The notes below the pieces were generated by a model, which saw only the letters and a program-made list of their open reading frames with translations, was not told the origin of the DNA and did not search any database. 6,363 nt of DNA, taken from contig JADLBA010000139.1 in assembly GCA_020848015.1 (NCBI GenBank), positions 1 through 6,363 of the forward strand, read 5' to 3'. The stretch comes from Crocinitomicaceae bacterium. GTDB lineage: Bacteria; Bacteroidota; Bacteroidia; Flavobacteriales_D; Sanyastnellaceae. The position numbers and the translations under genes were made by a program. This document shows positions 4,679 through 6,363 of the stretch, one piece after another. Every line of letters begins with the position of its first letter. The first letter of the stretch is position 1.

Positions 4679-4709
4679 TTGCGTTCTGAGATGTATTGCT
4701 GTTCCTTTG
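4679..4709 (+). promoter_or_regulatory. Weak candidate rimO promoter
   Basis: TTG at 4679-4681 is followed after 20 bp by TTCCTTTG (4702-4709), which matches the TAnnTTTG box except for T in place of the A. Transcription would begin around 4714-4716, almost on the ATG at 4717, so the mRNA would be nearly leaderless. If correct it excludes the in-frame TTG at 4696 as a start codon. This is motif evidence only, with one mismatch. Confidence 0.35.
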
Positions 4710-4716
4710 CAGCAAA

Positions 4717-6039
4717 ATGAGAACAAAGACCCTCCGGAAAAATAAGGTGAACGTCGTTACCCTCGGCTGTGCCAAAAATATTTTTGACAGTGAAGTCATG
4801 ATGGCACAACTAAAAGCCAACCAGTTCGAGGTGGAGCACGAATCGGAAGAAAAAGATGCAGAGATCGTGATCATCAACACCTGTGGCTTCATTGACAATG
4901 CCAAAGAGCAATCTATCAATACAATACTTGCCTGGGCCAGAGAAAAAAAGAAGGGAAATGTGGATCGGCTCATCGTTGTCGGTTGCCTGAGCGAGCGCTA
5001 CAAGCCCGAACTTGAGAAAGATATTCCCGAAGTAGATTCATTCTTTGGCACCCGCGAACTTCCGAGGCTGCTCAAAACACTCAAAGCAGATTACAAGCAC
5101 GAGTTGGTCGGGGAACGCCTTTTGACCACTCCCACCCACTATGCTTATTTCAAAGTCTCAGAGGGATGCAATCGTCCCTGTTCCTTCTGCGCCATTCCGC
5201 TGATGAGGGGCGGGCATATCAGCACTCCCATGGAGCAATTAGTTGAAAGTGCAAAAAAACTTGCAGCACAGGGGACTAAAGAACTCGTATTGATTGCACA
5301 GGATCTCACTTATTACGGCCTCGACATTTACAAAGAAAGAAAACTTGCCGAACTATTGACCCGGCTGGCAGATCTAGAAGGTATTGATTGGATCCGGCTT
5401 CAGTATTCTTTTCCATCGGGCTTTCCAATGGAAGTGTTAGATGTAATGAGGGAGCGGAAAAATATCTGCAAATACCTCGATATGCCACTGCAGCATGCCA
5501 CTACGAAAATGCTGCAATCAATGAGAAGGGGAATAACCCGTGAAAAAACAGATGCATTGATCACAACCATCAGAGAAAAGGTGCCTGGAATAGCGCTTCG
5601 TACAACACTCATCTGCGGTTATCCGGGAGAAACAAAGGATGACTTTGAAGAGATGAAAAAGTGGGTGGAACAAATGCGTTTTGACAGGCTTGGTGTTTTT
5701 ACCTATTCCCACGAAGAAAATACGTATGCCCATCACCTGAACGATGATGTGCCCGAGAAAACAAAGAAAAAAAGAGCCGAAGAAATCATGGAAATTCAAT
5801 CCCAGATTTCATACGAACTGAACCAAGCAAAAGTAGGAAAGCAACTAAAAGTACTCATTGACCGCATTGAAGGTGATTATTATATCGGGCGTACCGAGTT
5901 TGATTCTCCGGAGGTGGACAACGAAGTAATTATTCCTAAGAGCGATGGCTACCTGCGCCTCGGCGATTTCGCCACAATCTTCATTGAGTCGGCAGAACAA
6001 TACGATCTTACCGGAAAGATCGTCCTACAGGAATCATAA
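4717..6039 (+). CDS. rimO: Ribosomal protein uS12 methylthiotransferase RimO
   Basis: Radical-SAM enzyme with two 4Fe-4S clusters that adds a methylthio group to a conserved Asp of ribosomal protein S12 in the cytoplasm. It has 440 residues, normal for the family. The N-terminal UPF0004 domain has cluster cysteines Cys18 (TLGCAKN), Cys56 (INTCGFI) and Cys90 (VVGCLSER). The radical-SAM motif CNRPCSFC gives Cys151, Cys155 and Cys158. GTRELPRLL (111-119) and the barrel segments LRTTLICGYPGET (294-306) follow, and a TRAM domain ends the protein (about 373-438). TLGCAKN and SEGCNRPCSFCAIPLMRG favour RimO over the tRNA enzyme MiaB. ATG at 4717 is chosen over TTG at 4696 because the promoter-like box lies between them. 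All catalytic cysteines are present. The next gene follows after 41 nt on the same strand. Confidence 0.96.
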   Translation: MRTKTLRKNKVNVVTLGCAKNIFDSEVMMAQLKANQFEVEHESEEKDAEIVIINTCGFIDNAKEQSINTILAWAREKKKGNVDRLIVVGCLSERYKPELEKDIPEVDSFFGTRELPRLLKTLKADYKHELVGERLLTTPTHYAYFKVSEGCNRPCSFCAIPLMRGGHISTPMEQLVESAKKLAAQGTKELVLIAQDLTYYGLDIYKERKLAELLTRLADLEGIDWIRLQYSFPSGFPMEVLDVMRERKNICKYLDMPLQHATTKMLQSMRRGITREKTDALITTIREKVPGIALRTTLICGYPGETKDDFEEMKKWVEQMRFDRLGVFTYSHEENTYAHHLNDDVPEKTKKKRAEEIMEIQSQISYELNQAKVGKQLKVLIDRIEGDYYIGRTEFDSPEVDNEVIIPKSDGYLRLGDFATIFIESAEQYDLTGKIVLQES

Positions 6040-6080
6040 TAATGAACAATAAGAAATAACCACAATTCAATAAACACACT

Positions 6081-6363
6081 ATGGCATTTACAATTGGAAC
6101 GCGCATCGGGCACCCCTCATTCGGAGAAGGAGTGATTTTCGGAATGGATGACCAACGTTACCGAATTTTTTTTAAAGACCACGGAGAAAAGGAGCTGGGA
6201 AAGGCATTTGATGGCTACCGGTTATTGGAGCCGGGGCCTTCTGTTACTTCCAGTGTTGAACTCGAAGACGTGGTTGCCGCTGTTCAAAATGTCTTTGACC
6301 AGTATTACGAAGTATCCGAAATTGTAGAGCTCGGCGACCGCTGGGAAAAAGGCACTCTGCAGC
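6081..6363 (+). CDS. Hypothetical protein with Tudor/KOW-like N-terminus (3' end off window)
   Basis: From ATG at 6081, 94 residues are open to the window edge. The start MAFTIGTRIGHPSFGEGVIF followed by YRIFFKDHGEKELGKAF (27-43) has the pattern of a small SH3/Tudor-like beta barrel, as found at the C-terminus of UvrD/PcrA helicases: a basic strand, then xFGxGxV, then a strand with FxxxGEKxL. Residues 58-94 (VELEDVVAAVQNVFDQYYEV, then IVELGDRWEKGTL) resemble a Bacteroidota hypothetical protein of roughly 170-190 residues that I recall but cannot name. No transmembrane segment or catalytic motif is visible. It probably shares the rimO transcript (41-nt gap, no promoter box seen). A nucleic-acid or protein-binding role is only a guess from the fold. 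Confidence 0.8.
   Translation, partial: MAFTIGTRIGHPSFGEGVIFGMDDQRYRIFFKDHGEKELGKAFDGYRLLEPGPSVTSSVELEDVVAAVQNVFDQYYEVSEIVELGDRWEKGTLQ

Larger units (their letters stand above)
4422..4716. other. Divergent intergenic region between siaB and rimO
   Basis: 295 bp with no established gene. From left to right it holds an AT-rich palindrome (ATAATTAATTAT, 4429-4440), a long imperfect hairpin closed by a 9-bp perfect repeat (4450-4544) that encloses two antisense mini-ORFs, a second inverted repeat (4615-4630) followed by T, and a weak rimO promoter (4679-4709). No TAnnTTTG box for siaB was found on the minus strand. A minus-strand open frame of 137 codons running from rimO into this region is a shadow of rimO. 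Confidence 0.6.

Noticed and set aside
4560..4973. Minus-strand 137-codon open frame between siaB and rimO
   Set aside because: Most of it is antisense to the conserved N-terminus of RimO (Cys18 and Cys56 region) and its protein is Ser/Phe/Leu-rich with no family resemblance.
5306..5799. Minus-strand open frames inside rimO
   Set aside because: Antisense to the radical-SAM domain; no independent support.

Overview
The window looks chromosomal and comes from a member of the Bacteroidota. The evidence is the cluster bL33 - DUF4295 (bL38) - ftsY, the Bacteroidota style of FtsK, Bacteroidota-type promoter boxes (TTG / TAnnTTTG) with almost no Shine-Dalgarno sequences, and a SiaB/SiaC pair followed by rimO. 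Base composition is moderate, roughly mid-40s % GC by eye. I cannot fix the family or genus; an uncultured or less common lineage is possible.

Layout. Positions 1-1745 (minus) hold the first 581 residues of the DNA translocase FtsK, which runs off the left edge inside its motor domain. Positions 1746-2009 are a divergent promoter region with two matching -7 boxes, a hairpin and a T8A8 tract. On the plus strand follow rpmG (2010-2192), the DUF4295/bL38 gene (2203-2355), a strong intrinsic terminator and ftsY (2460-3428). Tail to tail with ftsY, only 3 bp away, are siaC (3432-3821) and upstream of it siaB (3939-4421), both on the minus strand. Positions 4422-4716 form a second divergent control region. 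It holds a long hairpin enclosing two mutually antisense mini-ORFs (24 and 22 codons) and a separate perfect inverted repeat. It leads into rimO (4717-6039, plus) and a truncated Bacteroidota hypothetical protein with a Tudor/KOW-like start (6081 to the right edge).

How the genes fit together. Most of the window is housekeeping: ribosome parts (bL33, bL38), a ribosomal-protein modifier (RimO acts on S12), the membrane-targeting receptor FtsY, and chromosome segregation at the septum (FtsK). The accessory element is the siaB-siaC pair, a kinase/phosphoprotein switch. Its usual partners, a PP2C phosphatase (SiaA) and an output such as the diguanylate cyclase SiaD, are not in the window. The module sits between ftsY and rimO, which are often neighbours in this phylum.

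The least explained part is the siaB-rimO intergenic region, with its 9-bp inverted repeat enclosing short ORFs. I see no CRISPR array, insertion sequence, tRNA, rRNA or attachment site.
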